Below, piece by piece: positions 35,460 to 43,642 of a DNA stretch of 64,000 nt. Positions within the stretch are counted from its first letter, which is position 1. Every line of letters starts with the position of its first letter. The notes beneath the pieces were generated by a model. The model did not search any database and was not told where the DNA came from. It was given only the letters and a program-made list of their open reading frames with translations. Origin of the DNA: Bog-473 sp963821755 (GTDB taxonomy: Bacteria; Actinomycetota; Acidimicrobiia; Acidimicrobiales; RAAP-2); contig CAWGEX010000003.1 in assembly GCA_963821755.1 (NCBI GenBank), forward strand, positions 558,001 through 622,000. The letters run 5' to 3'. The position numbers and the translations under genes were made by a program.

Positions 35460-35912
35460 ATGGCTGATAACGAGTTGGACGAACTGGGGCCAGTCGATTA
35501 CCTGGTAGTCGAGTTCCCACCCGGCCAGTCCCACTTCACCGGAGAGATGGCGGCCGAACTGTCCAAGTTGGTCGACTCGGGAACCGTCCGCCTTTTGGAC
35601 CTTTTGATCGTAGCCAAGGATGAGAACGGACAAATTGAGGGCATGGAGATCGAGGACCTGGACACGCTCGATGAACTGCGCAAAGCCGAAACTCAGCTAG
35701 CCGACTTGCTGGCGGCGGAGGACATGGTGAACCTTGCGGCGGCGATGACACCGGGGACGGTGGCAGGCGTGCTCGTTTGGGAGAACGCCTGGGCCGCACC
35801 GTTTGCTTCTGCCGCTCGTCGCTCTGGGGGTCAGCTCATCGCCAACGGACGGATTCCGATCCAAGCGATCCTCGCCGCACTCGAGGCGGACGAGGTAACC
35901 CAAGGAGGTTGA
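35460..35912 (+). CDS. DUF6325-family (DUF1269-like) protein
   Basis: A 150-residue acidic protein. 'GPVDYLVVEFPPGQSHFTGE' near residue 10, 'LLDLLIVAKDENGQIEGMEI' near residue 45 and 'TPGTVAGVLVWENAWAAPFA' near residue 97 are typical of this family, in which a hydrophobic Gly/Ala/Thr region precedes a last helix ('RIPIQAILAALEAD'). Cytosolic or peripheral; function unknown. GAGA before the ATG is a weak ribosome-binding site. The next gene starts one base after its stop. Such pairs are frequent beside SHOCT proteins in Actinobacteria. Confidence 0.75.
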   Translation: MADNELDELGPVDYLVVEFPPGQSHFTGEMAAELSKLVDSGTVRLLDLLIVAKDENGQIEGMEIEDLDTLDELRKAETQLADLLAAEDMVNLAAAMTPGTVAGVLVWENAWAAPFASAARRSGGQLIANGRIPIQAILAALEADEVTQGG

Positions 35913-35913
35913 C

Positions 35914-36093
35914 ATGCCACTTCGACCAGCCCGCGCCGCCCGCAGGGGCGTCATCGGTGCTCCCGTTGCCCGGACGGCGGCAGTGGTGGGCACTGCGGCC
36001 GTCGTCGCCCACGGGGTCAATCGCCGGCAGGACCGACGCGAAGACCGAAGAGATAACCGCCGGGACCGACGGGACGACCGTCGCGAGCGCTAA
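35914..36093 (+). CDS. 59-aa Arg/Asp-rich small protein, likely shortened SHOCT-partner protein
   Basis: AAGGAGG, formed by the end of the DUF6325 gene, lies five bases before the ATG and the two genes are one base apart, so translation is clearly coupled. Residues 1-36 contain 'RGVIGAPVARTAAVVGTAAV', a short hydrophobic Ala/Val segment. The tail is a run of Arg and Asp repeats ('RREDRRDNRRDRRDDRRER'). Partner proteins in similar clusters usually carry a longer Gln/Ala linker and a C-terminal SHOCT domain; here that is replaced by the charged tail. Function unknown. Confidence 0.6.
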   Translation: MPLRPARAARRGVIGAPVARTAAVVGTAAVVAHGVNRRQDRREDRRDNRRDRRDDRRER

Positions 36094-36580
36094 ACGTCAC
36101 GATCGGGAAATGGGGAGGTAGCAGTATGGGCATGGTGCGCCGGAGGATTCGCCGCTGAACCATGATGGTCCGCCACCGCCTTCAACATGCCGCGGGGTTA
36201 TTCGATGGTGCCGTAATGTCGCGCCCAAACATCTCGTCAAGCTTCTCCCGGTACGCGCATCGGTCATGCTTCTCTCAAACGACCGATTGGGGAGCACACC
36301 CCGATCCATTCGACCTTAGGCGTGAGGGCTTCGACGTGGGAATAGGCCATATAGCCCGCGGTGGTCGCTGGGCTGAGGTCCGAGTACCCGAGACCGAGTC
36401 ATCCCTACCCAGCGCCTCCCTTCACGGCGCACTTTTGCGCGCTGGTTAGAGAGCACTATTTGACTGTCCCTCGGACGTCCCCGTCACACCGACGTCTTCA
36501 TTCCAAGGAGTGGGACTATTCGCGGACGCACGGGTCGTAAAAGTTATAGATGAGGCGTGAGGTGAGACTGCAGCAGACCA
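36094..36580. other. Interval before the unknown cassette, no supported gene
   Basis: About 490 bases. A 95-codon plus frame (36162-36449) and a 70-codon minus frame exist, but neither has a ribosome-binding site or coherent composition. Presumably contains the promoter of the cassette at 36.6 kb. Confidence 0.4.
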
Positions 36581-37225
36581 GTGGCCCCGGCGCTCTGGGA
36601 CATGGTGCCAAAGTCAAGCCCTTCGGCTCATGAGCCTCTACCGCCTCAAGCACCCGTTCCGCCGCCGCCATTTGCCGAAGTCCGTCAGACGGGCCCGGAA
36701 GCGCTAGTGGCGAATGCGGTGACTTTCCTCAGGCGTCAGCCGAAGTCGCAGGGTGTGTTTGAGTTGCTTATGAAAGGGTCCAAACCGACAGCTGTGGTGA
36801 GTGCACGCCGTCCAGAATCGGATGCAGCCCTACGGAGATACCTGGACGCACGCAGGGCGCGAGAAACACAAACTGCACTGGCCGATGAACTTGCAGGTGA
36901 GTATGCGCGAGCGCTCGAAGGCGCAAACAGTCAAGAGCGGCACGCAGCGGCCGTACTTGTTGCTGAAGCCTACGAAGAGGTTTGTTCCTTAACTCAAATC
37001 GACTTGGACTTGATGGTGGCGGCAAAGGTCATTCGAGGCTCCGACTCCACGGAACGTCAAATGGACATTCAAGATTCCATCGAGGGCGATGAAATGTTCG
37101 GTCTCGCTGAACATTATGTTGAAGCTGCCGCGCACTGGCGGAATATCGCCGAGTTTGAGAAAGCAATCCATTTGCAGGAAACCCGAGCCAACCAATGGAG
37201 AGCGGAAGGCGTTAGTCGTGACTGA
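36581..37225 (+). CDS. Hypothetical protein, first gene of an unrecognised three-gene cassette
   Basis: A 214-residue protein starting at GTG 36581 or ATG 36602. Residues 1-45 are Pro/Ser-rich and probably disordered. The rest is predicted helical, with a basic patch 'AALRRYLDARRARETQTALA' near residue 85 and acidic helices 'QERHAAAVLVAEAYEEVCSL' and 'DSIEGDEMFGLAEHYVEAAA'. The last helices have a TPR-like look ('AAHWRNIAEFEKAIHLQETR'). No family recognised. The next gene's GTG overlaps its stop. Less GC-rich than the core genes, as expected for transferred DNA. Confidence 0.6.
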   Translation: MAPALWDMVPKSSPSAHEPLPPQAPVPPPPFAEVRQTGPEALVANAVTFLRRQPKSQGVFELLMKGSKPTAVVSARRPESDAALRRYLDARRARETQTALADELAGEYARALEGANSQERHAAAVLVAEAYEEVCSLTQIDLDLMVAAKVIRGSDSTERQMDIQDSIEGDEMFGLAEHYVEAAAHWRNIAEFEKAIHLQETRANQWRAEGVSRD

Positions 37226-37385
37226 CGACCGCATGGAGGGCGACATCCTGGACGCCATCATTGCGAAGGGTTGCTGCATCGCCTGCCTGACGTGCTGGAC
37301 CAAAGTGTTCAAGACTGAGGGCAAACGTCCAGTCAAGGTCGAGGGCGGCTGTCCCAACGAAGTGTGCGTCCTGGGCGACTGGTGA
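37218..37385 (+). CDS. Small cysteine-rich protein (55 aa)
   Basis: The GTG at 37218 overlaps the end of the previous gene by eight bases. The product carries six cysteines in two groups, 'KGCCIACLTCWTKVF' near residue 16 and 'GGCPNEVCVLGDW' at the C-terminus. CxxCxxC followed by CxxxxC could bind zinc or an iron-sulfur cluster, or form disulfides. No family recognised. Overlap with the upstream gene and short spacing to the downstream gene suggest one operon. Confidence 0.5.
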   Translation: MTDDRMEGDILDAIIAKGCCIACLTCWTKVFKTEGKRPVKVEGGCPNEVCVLGDW

Positions 37386-37422
37386 GGAACCTATGCGTTC
37401 GGTTTGGTAATACCCTCGTGAC

Positions 37423-37800
37423 ATGGGGTTGGCACCTGAAGGCAAGGAGGAACTCACCTACAACCTCGGTGTTCTTGAGGGACTGCACCAACTGCTGAAA
37501 CAAGAGGATGCAAACCCGATATATCAGGTCGACCCAGACAATGCTTCCACCGAGGAGATCAGGCTCCTCAAGGAGGCGGGGTGGCGGAAACTCGACATCG
37601 TTATCCAGATAGTCGAACAAACCGTCAAGACCCGAGCATTCTTGGAGACTTACATGGCACCCCTGAACAAGCGGATTCGTCAGACGGATAACTTGGACAA
37701 ACTACATAGTGACCTCACCACGGGTGAGGCAACTTGGACGGCCATCGAGGCGCTACTTGCTGGGTCGGCCGAAATGCTTGAACGGGAACACCCGACCTGA
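37423..37800 (+). CDS. Hypothetical helical protein, third gene of the cassette
   Basis: A 125-residue all-helical, soluble protein. 'YNLGVLEGLHQLLKQEDANP' near residue 13, 'EAGWRKLDIVIQIVEQTVKT' near residue 51 and 'ATWTAIEALLAGSAEMLERE' near the C-terminus form three amphipathic helices. No signal peptide, membrane segment or catalytic motif. It lies 37 bases after the Cys-rich gene and just before the integrase remnant. Not recognised; could be a phage or island accessory factor. Confidence 0.6.
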   Translation: MGLAPEGKEELTYNLGVLEGLHQLLKQEDANPIYQVDPDNASTEEIRLLKEAGWRKLDIVIQIVEQTVKTRAFLETYMAPLNKRIRQTDNLDKLHSDLTTGEATWTAIEALLAGSAEMLEREHPT

Positions 37801-37932
37801 GACAACACTCCCCCTATCGCTTCTCGGACAAGATCACCGTTCGATCCCTTCATCTTGACCGGGGAGATGGTCGACGCATGTGCACACTCAATCGGCATGG
37901 ATCTCTGAGGGGTATAGGCGACATGAATACGG

Positions 37933-38292
37933 TTGTTATCCGGGCGAAGGTCGCCGATGACACCCGCAGCCGCTCGAATATCAGTGGTCGGTGGGGGGCA
38001 TTTGCAACGATGGGCAGCCGCATGCGAGACGGTGGGTATTTCGGGTCTGCACTTCCACGATCTGCGAGGGTCGGGATCCACCTGGGCTGCCATCGCCGGG
38101 GCCACGCTGCCCGAGTTGATGCACCGACTCGGCCACAAGACTCCCACGGCGGCAATGCGTTACCAGCACGCCACCTCCGAGCGGCACCGGGAAGTGGCAG
38201 ATCGTCTTGGAGCGCTCTTGCAGCCCGGAGCGGTCGAGCCAGAGCCAGTGGCGGATGTGGTCAACATCACCGGCCCGAAGTGGGCGCGGTAA
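37933..38292 (+). pseudogene. C-terminal fragment of a tyrosine recombinase (phage-type integrase)
   Basis: Recognisable homology begins near 37990. 'GISGLHFHDLRGSGSTWAAI' carries the HxxR catalytic pair, 'LPELMHRLGHKTPTAAMRYQ' carries the second His (LGH) and the nucleophile Tyr five residues on. A long polar tail follows. The core-binding domain and the first catalytic Arg are missing, so the protein cannot be active. It ends 93 bases from the tRNA-Leu 3' end, where the integrase of a tRNA-inserted element is expected. Confidence 0.8.
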
Positions 38293-38382
38293 TTGAATCT
38301 CACTATTCAACGTAGGTTCAGCGGCACCGAATGGTCGCACGACGCGACCTTTCGCTAAGTAGCGTTCCTCCAGGTCAAGCCA

Positions 38383-38401
38383 CGTGTCGGAGGGGGGACT
38401 T
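38383..38401. repeat. 19-bp direct repeat overlapping the tRNA-Leu 3' end (candidate attachment site, tRNA-proximal)
   Basis: CGTGTCGGAGGGGGGACTT, identical to 20184-20202. It covers the acceptor 3' strand and part of the T-arm of tRNA-Leu plus two bases beyond. Integration at this position leaves the tRNA intact, which is what is seen. Confidence 0.7.
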
Positions 38402-38468
38402 GAACCCCCACGCCCTTGCGGGCACCAGCCCCTCAAGCTGGCGCGTCTGCCTATTCCGCCACTCCGAC
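38385..38468 (-). tRNA. tRNA-Leu (anticodon GAG)
   Basis: An 84-base class II tRNA on the minus strand. Acceptor GTCGGAG pairs with CTCCGAC, discriminator A. The anticodon arm is CCAGC-TTGAGGG-GCTGG with anticodon GAG. The long variable arm TGCCCGCAAGGGCG is typical of tRNA-Leu. The T-arm is GGGGG-TTCAAGT-CCCCC. The 3' CCA is not encoded. The gene lies between the integrase remnant and the core block. Confidence 0.93.
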
Positions 38469-38562
38469 GAGTGTGCGACTCGGATGAGCGCTCAAAGATC
38501 GTAGCGCGTGGCCCTTTGGACACCGATCGGCGGCCTGCTCGCCGCAGTTGACCGCAGTGACC

Positions 38563-40368
38563 CTATTGACCGGGTAGCGACGGCGTCGTGCTGTTGGTGG
38601 ATTCGGGAACCCGGATGGCCCAGTCTTGGGCGTACCACAGGAGGCTGTCGCTCATGGGCGTCGCCGTCACCCCGCCCACGGTACGGCCCCACACCAGCGC
38701 ACTTGGTTCCACAAACAGGGGCAGACCCACCATGTCGGTCCAGAGCTTCGCGTCGGCCGTGTCGTAGTCGGTCGCCGCCGTGTTGGGATTGAGTTGCTGC
38801 GACGCCGTGGTCACCAGTTGATTGAAGGTGGCGTCGTCGTAGCCCGTCCAGTTCTGCGAGCCGTCCACGCCCGGTGCGCCCAGCAACGGCGTGTACCAGG
38901 CCACGGCCTGACTCAGGAAAGGTGAGCCGGTCAACGGCAGGAGAGCCAACTCGGCACTGTCCGAAGACAGCGCCGCTCCCGTCGCCGCGGCGTCTGTCTC
39001 GGGGACAAGGGATACCACGAAGCCGGCCGCCTGCAGCTGCGCCTGCAGCTGCGGCGCGGTTGCCGCGGCCCAGGCGTCACCCTCGTCAACGGCCAGTCGC
39101 AGGGTCAGCGGTATTCCGACCACACTCGTCTCCCACGGGTCCGAACCAGATCGGAAGTAGCCGGCGCCTTCCATCAGCGCGGCGGCCTGTTCGGGAACGG
39201 ACGTGGACGGGAAGTCCACCGACCCGCCCTGTCCGACGGTGGTGGTCGAGGTGGTCGTCGACGTCGGGACGGTGGGTGGAGTGTCCGAGGCGGGCGGGGC
39301 GTGATACCCCGGCTGACCCGGCACCTCAATGTGGCTGGTCGCCACCTGCTCAGTGGGGACCGCCCAGTTCACCTTTTGGCTCAGCAGCGCCTGGCGGTCA
39401 ACCGAGAGGGCAATGGCCTGCCGGACGGCGGCGGTGATCGGGGTGGTCGGATCGCTGACCATTTCGAGTTGCAGGAAGGTGCTGGAGGGGTCGACCGAGC
39501 TCTGCACGCCGGGCAATGAGGTCACCTGGCTCAAAGAGGCGGACGTGATGGAGCCCGGCAGGGCCACCTGGACGAAACCGGACTGGATCCATTGCATCAG
39601 CTGCTCGGGGTTTGACGCGATGTGAACCGTGATGCGGCGCACATTGGGTGTCGTCCCCCACCATTTCGGGTTGGCCTCCAGCCCGATGGTCTGGGCCGAG
39701 ACCGAGGTGATCTCGAAGGGTCCGCCCGAGAGGTCGATGGCCGGGTTGACCGAGGGGCACTGGGGGTTCCATCCGACGGTCTCCATGATGTGGGCCGGCA
39801 ACAGGTTGGCGAATAGCATCTGCCAATCTGCGAAGAGGGCGTGGAACACCACCGTCACGGTTCGGCCCTTGTTGCTGCCCTTGATCGACGCGATATCGCG
39901 GTAGCCCGCCACACTGGCCACCGAACCGGGGGCGGCAGGTGCGTCCGCCTTCTGCTGATGCCAGGCGTAGATGAAATCCTTGGCCGTGATGGGGACGCCG
40001 TCCGACCACACCGCCTGCGGGTTCAGCGTGTAGATGATGGTCTCCGGCTTGGTGCTGACCAATTCCGACTGTTGGATGAGGTTGGAATTGGGGGTCACCG
40101 TGCCCGTGCCGTCCACCACGAACGGGCTGGGCAGCACGGCGGCCAGGAGGAGTCGGGTGGCCGAAGTGCTCCCCGTCGGCGTGTGCGGATTGCACCCGGT
40201 CGGCCCCTGGCTCATGCCGAAGGAGATCGTTCCACCCGACACGGCTACGTAGGTCACCGTGGTGGTGGTCGAACCCGCCTTGGCGCACCCCGAGAGAAGG
40301 ATCGCCACGGCGAGACCGCACAGGATCGGACCTCGTCGCCACCCGGGCCTGCGGCCCCGGTGTGTCAC
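38563..40368 (-). CDS. Family 5 extracellular solute-binding lipoprotein of an ABC transporter
   Basis: A 601-residue protein starting at GTG 40368, which overlaps the secG stop as GTGA. The signal peptide ends in a lipobox 'AVAILLSGCAKAG' (Cys near residue 28). 'IIYTLNPQAVWSDGVPITAK' and 'DFIYAWHQQK' near residue 110 are the SBP_bac_5 signature. A Pro/Thr/Ser-rich linker ('TPPTVPTSTTTSTTTVGQGG') near residue 365 is unusual inside this domain. The family binds peptides, nickel or glycosides and delivers them to ABC permeases. No permease or ATPase is adjacent, so the substrate and partners are unknown. Confidence 0.88.
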   Translation of the reverse strand: MTHRGRRPGWRRGPILCGLAVAILLSGCAKAGSTTTTVTYVAVSGGTISFGMSQGPTGCNPHTPTGSTSATRLLLAAVLPSPFVVDGTGTVTPNSNLIQQSELVSTKPETIIYTLNPQAVWSDGVPITAKDFIYAWHQQKADAPAAPGSVASVAGYRDIASIKGSNKGRTVTVVFHALFADWQMLFANLLPAHIMETVGWNPQCPSVNPAIDLSGGPFEITSVSAQTIGLEANPKWWGTTPNVRRITVHIASNPEQLMQWIQSGFVQVALPGSITSASLSQVTSLPGVQSSVDPSSTFLQLEMVSDPTTPITAAVRQAIALSVDRQALLSQKVNWAVPTEQVATSHIEVPGQPGYHAPPASDTPPTVPTSTTTSTTTVGQGGSVDFPSTSVPEQAAALMEGAGYFRSGSDPWETSVVGIPLTLRLAVDEGDAWAAATAPQLQAQLQAAGFVVSLVPETDAAATGAALSSDSAELALLPLTGSPFLSQAVAWYTPLLGAPGVDGSQNWTGYDDATFNQLVTTASQQLNPNTAATDYDTADAKLWTDMVGLPLFVEPSALVWGRTVGGVTATPMSDSLLWYAQDWAIRVPESTNSTTPSLPGQ

Positions 40369-40601
40369 TGCAGCCGAAGGTCCAAAGTGAGGGTGGTAAA
40401 GGTGAAGATGATGGCCACGGTGACCGTGATGCGGTCCAGGTTTCTCTCCACCACGGTGGAACCCTGCGCGGCGGCACCGACGCTTCCGCCGAACATGTCG
40501 GAGAGACCGCCGCCCTTGCCGCTGTGCATGAGAATGAGGAAGATCAGGCCGAGTGCCGCGGCCACCTCAATCCCGATGTAAACCCAAGTGACTGCAGACA
40601 C
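40365..40601 (-). CDS. secG: Preprotein translocase subunit SecG
   Basis: A 78-residue protein with two transmembrane helices: 'WVYIGIEVAAALGLIFLILM' and 'TVTVAIIFTFTTLTLDLRL'. The connecting loop 'HSGKGGGLSDMFGG' is the conserved Gly-rich SecG motif. It assists SecYE during export across the membrane. Located directly after tpiA, as in many Actinobacteria, and overlapping the next gene by four bases. Confidence 0.93.
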   Translation of the reverse strand: MSAVTWVYIGIEVAAALGLIFLILMHSGKGGGLSDMFGGSVGAAAQGSTVVERNLDRITVTVAIIFTFTTLTLDLRLQ

Positions 40602-40637
40602 GAATCCTCCAGCTCAGTGCGTGTCGCCAGAAACGGC

Positions 40638-41426
40638 CTAGGAACGGTAGCAGGCGGCGCAGGCCCGAATGACGTCGAGGAAGCTGGCGGCCTGCAGGCT
40701 CGCTCCACCGACCAACAGGCCATCCACGTCCGGTTCAGCCAGCAGATCGGCACAATTCTCCGCCTGGACCGACCCCCCGTACTGGATTCGTATCGCCTCG
40801 GCGGCGGCTTCACCGGCGGCCTTGGCCACCATGGCCCGGATGAAGACGCAGGCGTCCTCGGCGTCGACCGCACTGGCCGCCTGGCCGGTGCCGATGGCCC
40901 AGATGGGCTCGTAGGCCACCACCACCCCGGCGACCTGCTCGGGCGCCAGACCCTCGAGGGCGGAGAGGACCTGCCGCTCCAGCGTCGACTCGGTCTGTGA
41001 GCGCAACCGCTGTTCCTCGGTCTCACCGACGCAGAGAATGGGCGTCATCTGATGCCGAAACACCGCCTGCACGGTGGCGGTCACGGTCTCGTCGGACATG
41101 CCGAACAGCTGCCGTCGCTCGGAGTGCCCGACCAGGACGTAGCTCGTGGACAGGCGGGCCAGCATCTGCGCACTCACCTCTCCGGTGCGGGCGCCGGCAT
41201 CCGCATCCGAGCAGTGCTGGGCACCCAGGGCGATCGGAATGGCCTCCTTCTCCACCAGTGTCTGCACCGTCCGCAGGTCGGTGAACGGCGGGTGGACGGA
41301 CACGTCGACCGCCACCACGTCATCGGGCTTGAGACGCAGTCCGAGGTCGCGCACCATGTGCAGCGCCTCGATGTGGTCGTGGTGCATCTTCCAATTCCCG
41401 CTGATCAGCGGGCGGCGGCCGGCCAC
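40638..41426 (-). CDS. tpiA: Triosephosphate isomerase
   Basis: A 262-residue TIM barrel starting at GTG 41426, one base overlapping the pgk stop. Catalytic residues are all visible: Lys in 'LISGNWKMHHD', His in 'SYVLVGHSERRQLFG' and Glu in 'GVVVAYEPIWAIGTGQAA'. The phosphate loop is 'IQYGGSVQAEN' with 'DGLLVGGASLQA'. It interconverts dihydroxyacetone phosphate and glyceraldehyde 3-phosphate in glycolysis. Member of the gap-pgk-tpiA-secG transcript. Confidence 0.97.
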   Translation of the reverse strand: MAGRRPLISGNWKMHHDHIEALHMVRDLGLRLKPDDVVAVDVSVHPPFTDLRTVQTLVEKEAIPIALGAQHCSDADAGARTGEVSAQMLARLSTSYVLVGHSERRQLFGMSDETVTATVQAVFRHQMTPILCVGETEEQRLRSQTESTLERQVLSALEGLAPEQVAGVVVAYEPIWAIGTGQAASAVDAEDACVFIRAMVAKAAGEAAAEAIRIQYGGSVQAENCADLLAEPDVDGLLVGGASLQAASFLDVIRACAACYRS

Positions 41427-42598
41427 TAGCGGGGCGCGTTCGGCGCGTGGCGCAACGCGTCGAGCGCCGGCAGGTCGCCGTCGCCCTCGATGAAACAGAG
41501 CGACGCCCCACCCCCGGTGGAGAGGAAGCTCACTCGATCGGCCAACCCGAGTTCCTCCAAGGCACTGGCGCTGTCACCACCGCCCACGACGGAGAAGGCG
41601 TCGCTTTCCGCCACGGCTTGCGCCACCACACGCGTGCCGGAGGCGAAGCGGACGTCCTCGAAGGCACCCATCGGGCCGTTCCAGAGCACCGTCCCGGCCC
41701 GGCGAACCACGTCGGCAAAGGTGGCCGCCGCGTCGGGCCCGATATCGAGCCCGGTCCACCCGTCGGTGAGATCGCGCTCGGTGACCTTGGTCCCGCCCCG
41801 CGGGCCGACCCCGTCGCCGGGTCGGCCGAACGTCCCGCCCGGCTCGAGCGCTCGTATGTCGGTGGGCAGGAGGATCTCGGTGCCCGAGTCCAGGAGCTCC
41901 CGGCAGGCCGAGAGCTGTTCGGGCTCCAGGAGCGAGCTCCCCACGGTGTGGCCCAGGGCGGCCAGGAAGGTGAAGGCCATGCCGCCCCCGACGATGAGCG
42001 TGTCCACCCTGGTGGCCAGGACCTTGAGCACCCTGATCTTGTCGGCCACCTTGGCCCCGCCCACCACGGCGACGAAGGGCCGGGCCGGGTCGTCGAGCAG
42101 TCCGCCCAACACCTCGACCTCTTTGGCCAGGCGCAGGCCGGCCGCGCTGGGCAGGAACTGCGGCGGGCCCACAATGGACGCGTGACGGCGATGCGCCACC
42201 CCGAAGGCTTCGTTGACGTAGGCGTCGAAGCCCTCGATCAGGGAGGCCACGAAGGCAGGGTCATTCGCCCGCTCCCCGGGGTTGAAGCGGAGATTGTCCA
42301 TCAGCGCCACCCCGGGGCACAACGCCTCCAGACGCTCACGCACCGGCCCCATCTCCCAACGCGGGTCGCGGGTGTCGGCCGGTCGGCCCAGGTGCGAGCA
42401 GGCCACGACCTCGGCCCCCCGGTCGAGCAGCCAGCGCAGGGTGGGCAGGGCCGCCCTGATGCGAAAGTCGTCGGCCACGGTGGCTCGCCCGTCGATCCCG
42501 ATGTGGAGCGGGACGTTGAAGTCCACGCGCACCAGGACACGCCGCCCGTCGAGGTCAGGCAGGTCCTCGAGCAGTGGCAGCCCCCCCGAGTGCTTCAT
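41426..42598 (-). CDS. pgk: Phosphoglycerate kinase
   Basis: A 390-residue protein. 'RRVLVRVDFNVPLHIG' near residue 20 and 'LMDNLRFNPGERANDPAFVA' near residue 98 are N-domain substrate motifs. 'FVAVVGGAKVADKIRVLKVL' near residue 180 and the C-terminal 'FSVVGGGDSASALEELGLAD' are nucleotide-domain motifs. It transfers phosphate from 1,3-bisphosphoglycerate to ADP. The start lies four bases after the gap stop. Confidence 0.97.
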   Translation of the reverse strand: MKHSGGLPLLEDLPDLDGRRVLVRVDFNVPLHIGIDGRATVADDFRIRAALPTLRWLLDRGAEVVACSHLGRPADTRDPRWEMGPVRERLEALCPGVALMDNLRFNPGERANDPAFVASLIEGFDAYVNEAFGVAHRRHASIVGPPQFLPSAAGLRLAKEVEVLGGLLDDPARPFVAVVGGAKVADKIRVLKVLATRVDTLIVGGGMAFTFLAALGHTVGSSLLEPEQLSACRELLDSGTEILLPTDIRALEPGGTFGRPGDGVGPRGGTKVTERDLTDGWTGLDIGPDAAATFADVVRRAGTVLWNGPMGAFEDVRFASGTRVVAQAVAESDAFSVVGGGDSASALEELGLADRVSFLSTGGGASLCFIEGDGDLPALDALRHAPNAPR

Positions 42599-42602
42599 CC
42601 CC

Positions 42603-43619
42603 TCAGCCCCCGACCAACACGGTCAGGTCGACCAGGCGGTTCGAGTAGCCCCACTCATTGTCGTACCACCCGTGGACCTTGACCATGGACAGGGCGTCGT
42701 TGACCGGAAGGACCATGGTCAGCAGGGAGTCGAACGTGCATGAGGCCGGGCTGCCCACGATGTCGCTGGAGACGATGGGGTCCTCGGTGTACTCGAGCAC
42801 ATGGTCGAGCGGCGGTTTGGCCGCCGCCTCGGCGAAGGCGGCGTTGACGTCGGGGACGGAGGGGCTGCCGTGGACGACGGCCGTAAATTCGGTGATCGAA
42901 CCGGCCGGCACCGGCACCCGCAGGGCGGTCCCGTCGAGGCGCCCCTTCATCGATGAGAGCACCAGCGACGTGGCGCGGGCGGCACCGGTGGAGGCGGGCA
43001 CGATGTTGACGGCGGCGGCGCGGGCCCGGCGCAAATCCGTGTGCGGTAGGTCGAGCAGGTTCTGGTCGTTGGTGTAGGCGTGCACCGTGGTCATGAGCCC
43101 GCTGGCGATGCCGAACGCGTCATCGAGCACCTTCACCATGGGCACGAAACAGTTGGTGGTGCACGAGGCATTCGAGATCACCACGTCGTGGGCCGGGTCG
43201 AACTGGTCATCGTTGACGCCGATGACGAAGGTGGCGTCGGCGTCGCCCGACGGCGCCGAGATGATCACCCGCTTCACCGTGCCCCCGAGATGAGCGGCGG
43301 CCTTCTCGCGGGCGGTGAACAGCCCGGTCGACTCGATCACCACCTCGGCCCCCAGTTCGGCCCACGGCACCACTGACGGCTCGCGCTCGGCCACCACCCG
43401 GATGCGTTGCTCCCCCACCACGAGCTGGCCGCCCTCGACGTCGACCGGCACCGACAGGCGCCCCTGGGTGGAGTCGTAGCGCAGGAGATGAGCCAGCGTG
43501 GCGGCCGAGGTCAGGTCATTGACGCCCACCACCTCCACGTCGGCGCCCGAGGCCAGGACGGCACGGAAGAAGTTCCGTCCGATCCGGCCGAACCCATTAA
43601 TACCGACGCGTACCGCCAT
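42603..43619 (-). CDS. gap: Glyceraldehyde-3-phosphate dehydrogenase
   Basis: A 338-residue enzyme. The ATG at 43619 is preceded by AAAGGAAG at good distance; the same frame stays open far upstream through the neighbouring gene, but that is a shadow. 'VRVGINGFGRIGRNFFRAV' is the NAD-binding start, 'VVISNASCTTNCFVPMVKVL' near residue 150 carries the catalytic Cys, and 'YDNEWGYSNRLVDLTVLVGG' closes the protein. It oxidises glyceraldehyde 3-phosphate with NAD+. First glycolytic gene of the block, 23 bases after yvcK. Confidence 0.97.
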   Translation of the reverse strand: MAVRVGINGFGRIGRNFFRAVLASGADVEVVGVNDLTSAATLAHLLRYDSTQGRLSVPVDVEGGQLVVGEQRIRVVAEREPSVVPWAELGAEVVIESTGLFTAREKAAAHLGGTVKRVIISAPSGDADATFVIGVNDDQFDPAHDVVISNASCTTNCFVPMVKVLDDAFGIASGLMTTVHAYTNDQNLLDLPHTDLRRARAAAVNIVPASTGAARATSLVLSSMKGRLDGTALRVPVPAGSITEFTAVVHGSPSVPDVNAAFAEAAAKPPLDHVLEYTEDPIVSSDIVGSPASCTFDSLLTMVLPVNDALSMVKVHGWYDNEWGYSNRLVDLTVLVGG

Positions 43620-43642
43620 CCGCACCAACTTCCTTTCGGGCG

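Noticed and set aside
38563..40368. Solute-binding protein as part of the mobile island
   Set aside because: It lies on the core side of tRNA-Leu, overlaps secG by four bases and belongs to that transcript.
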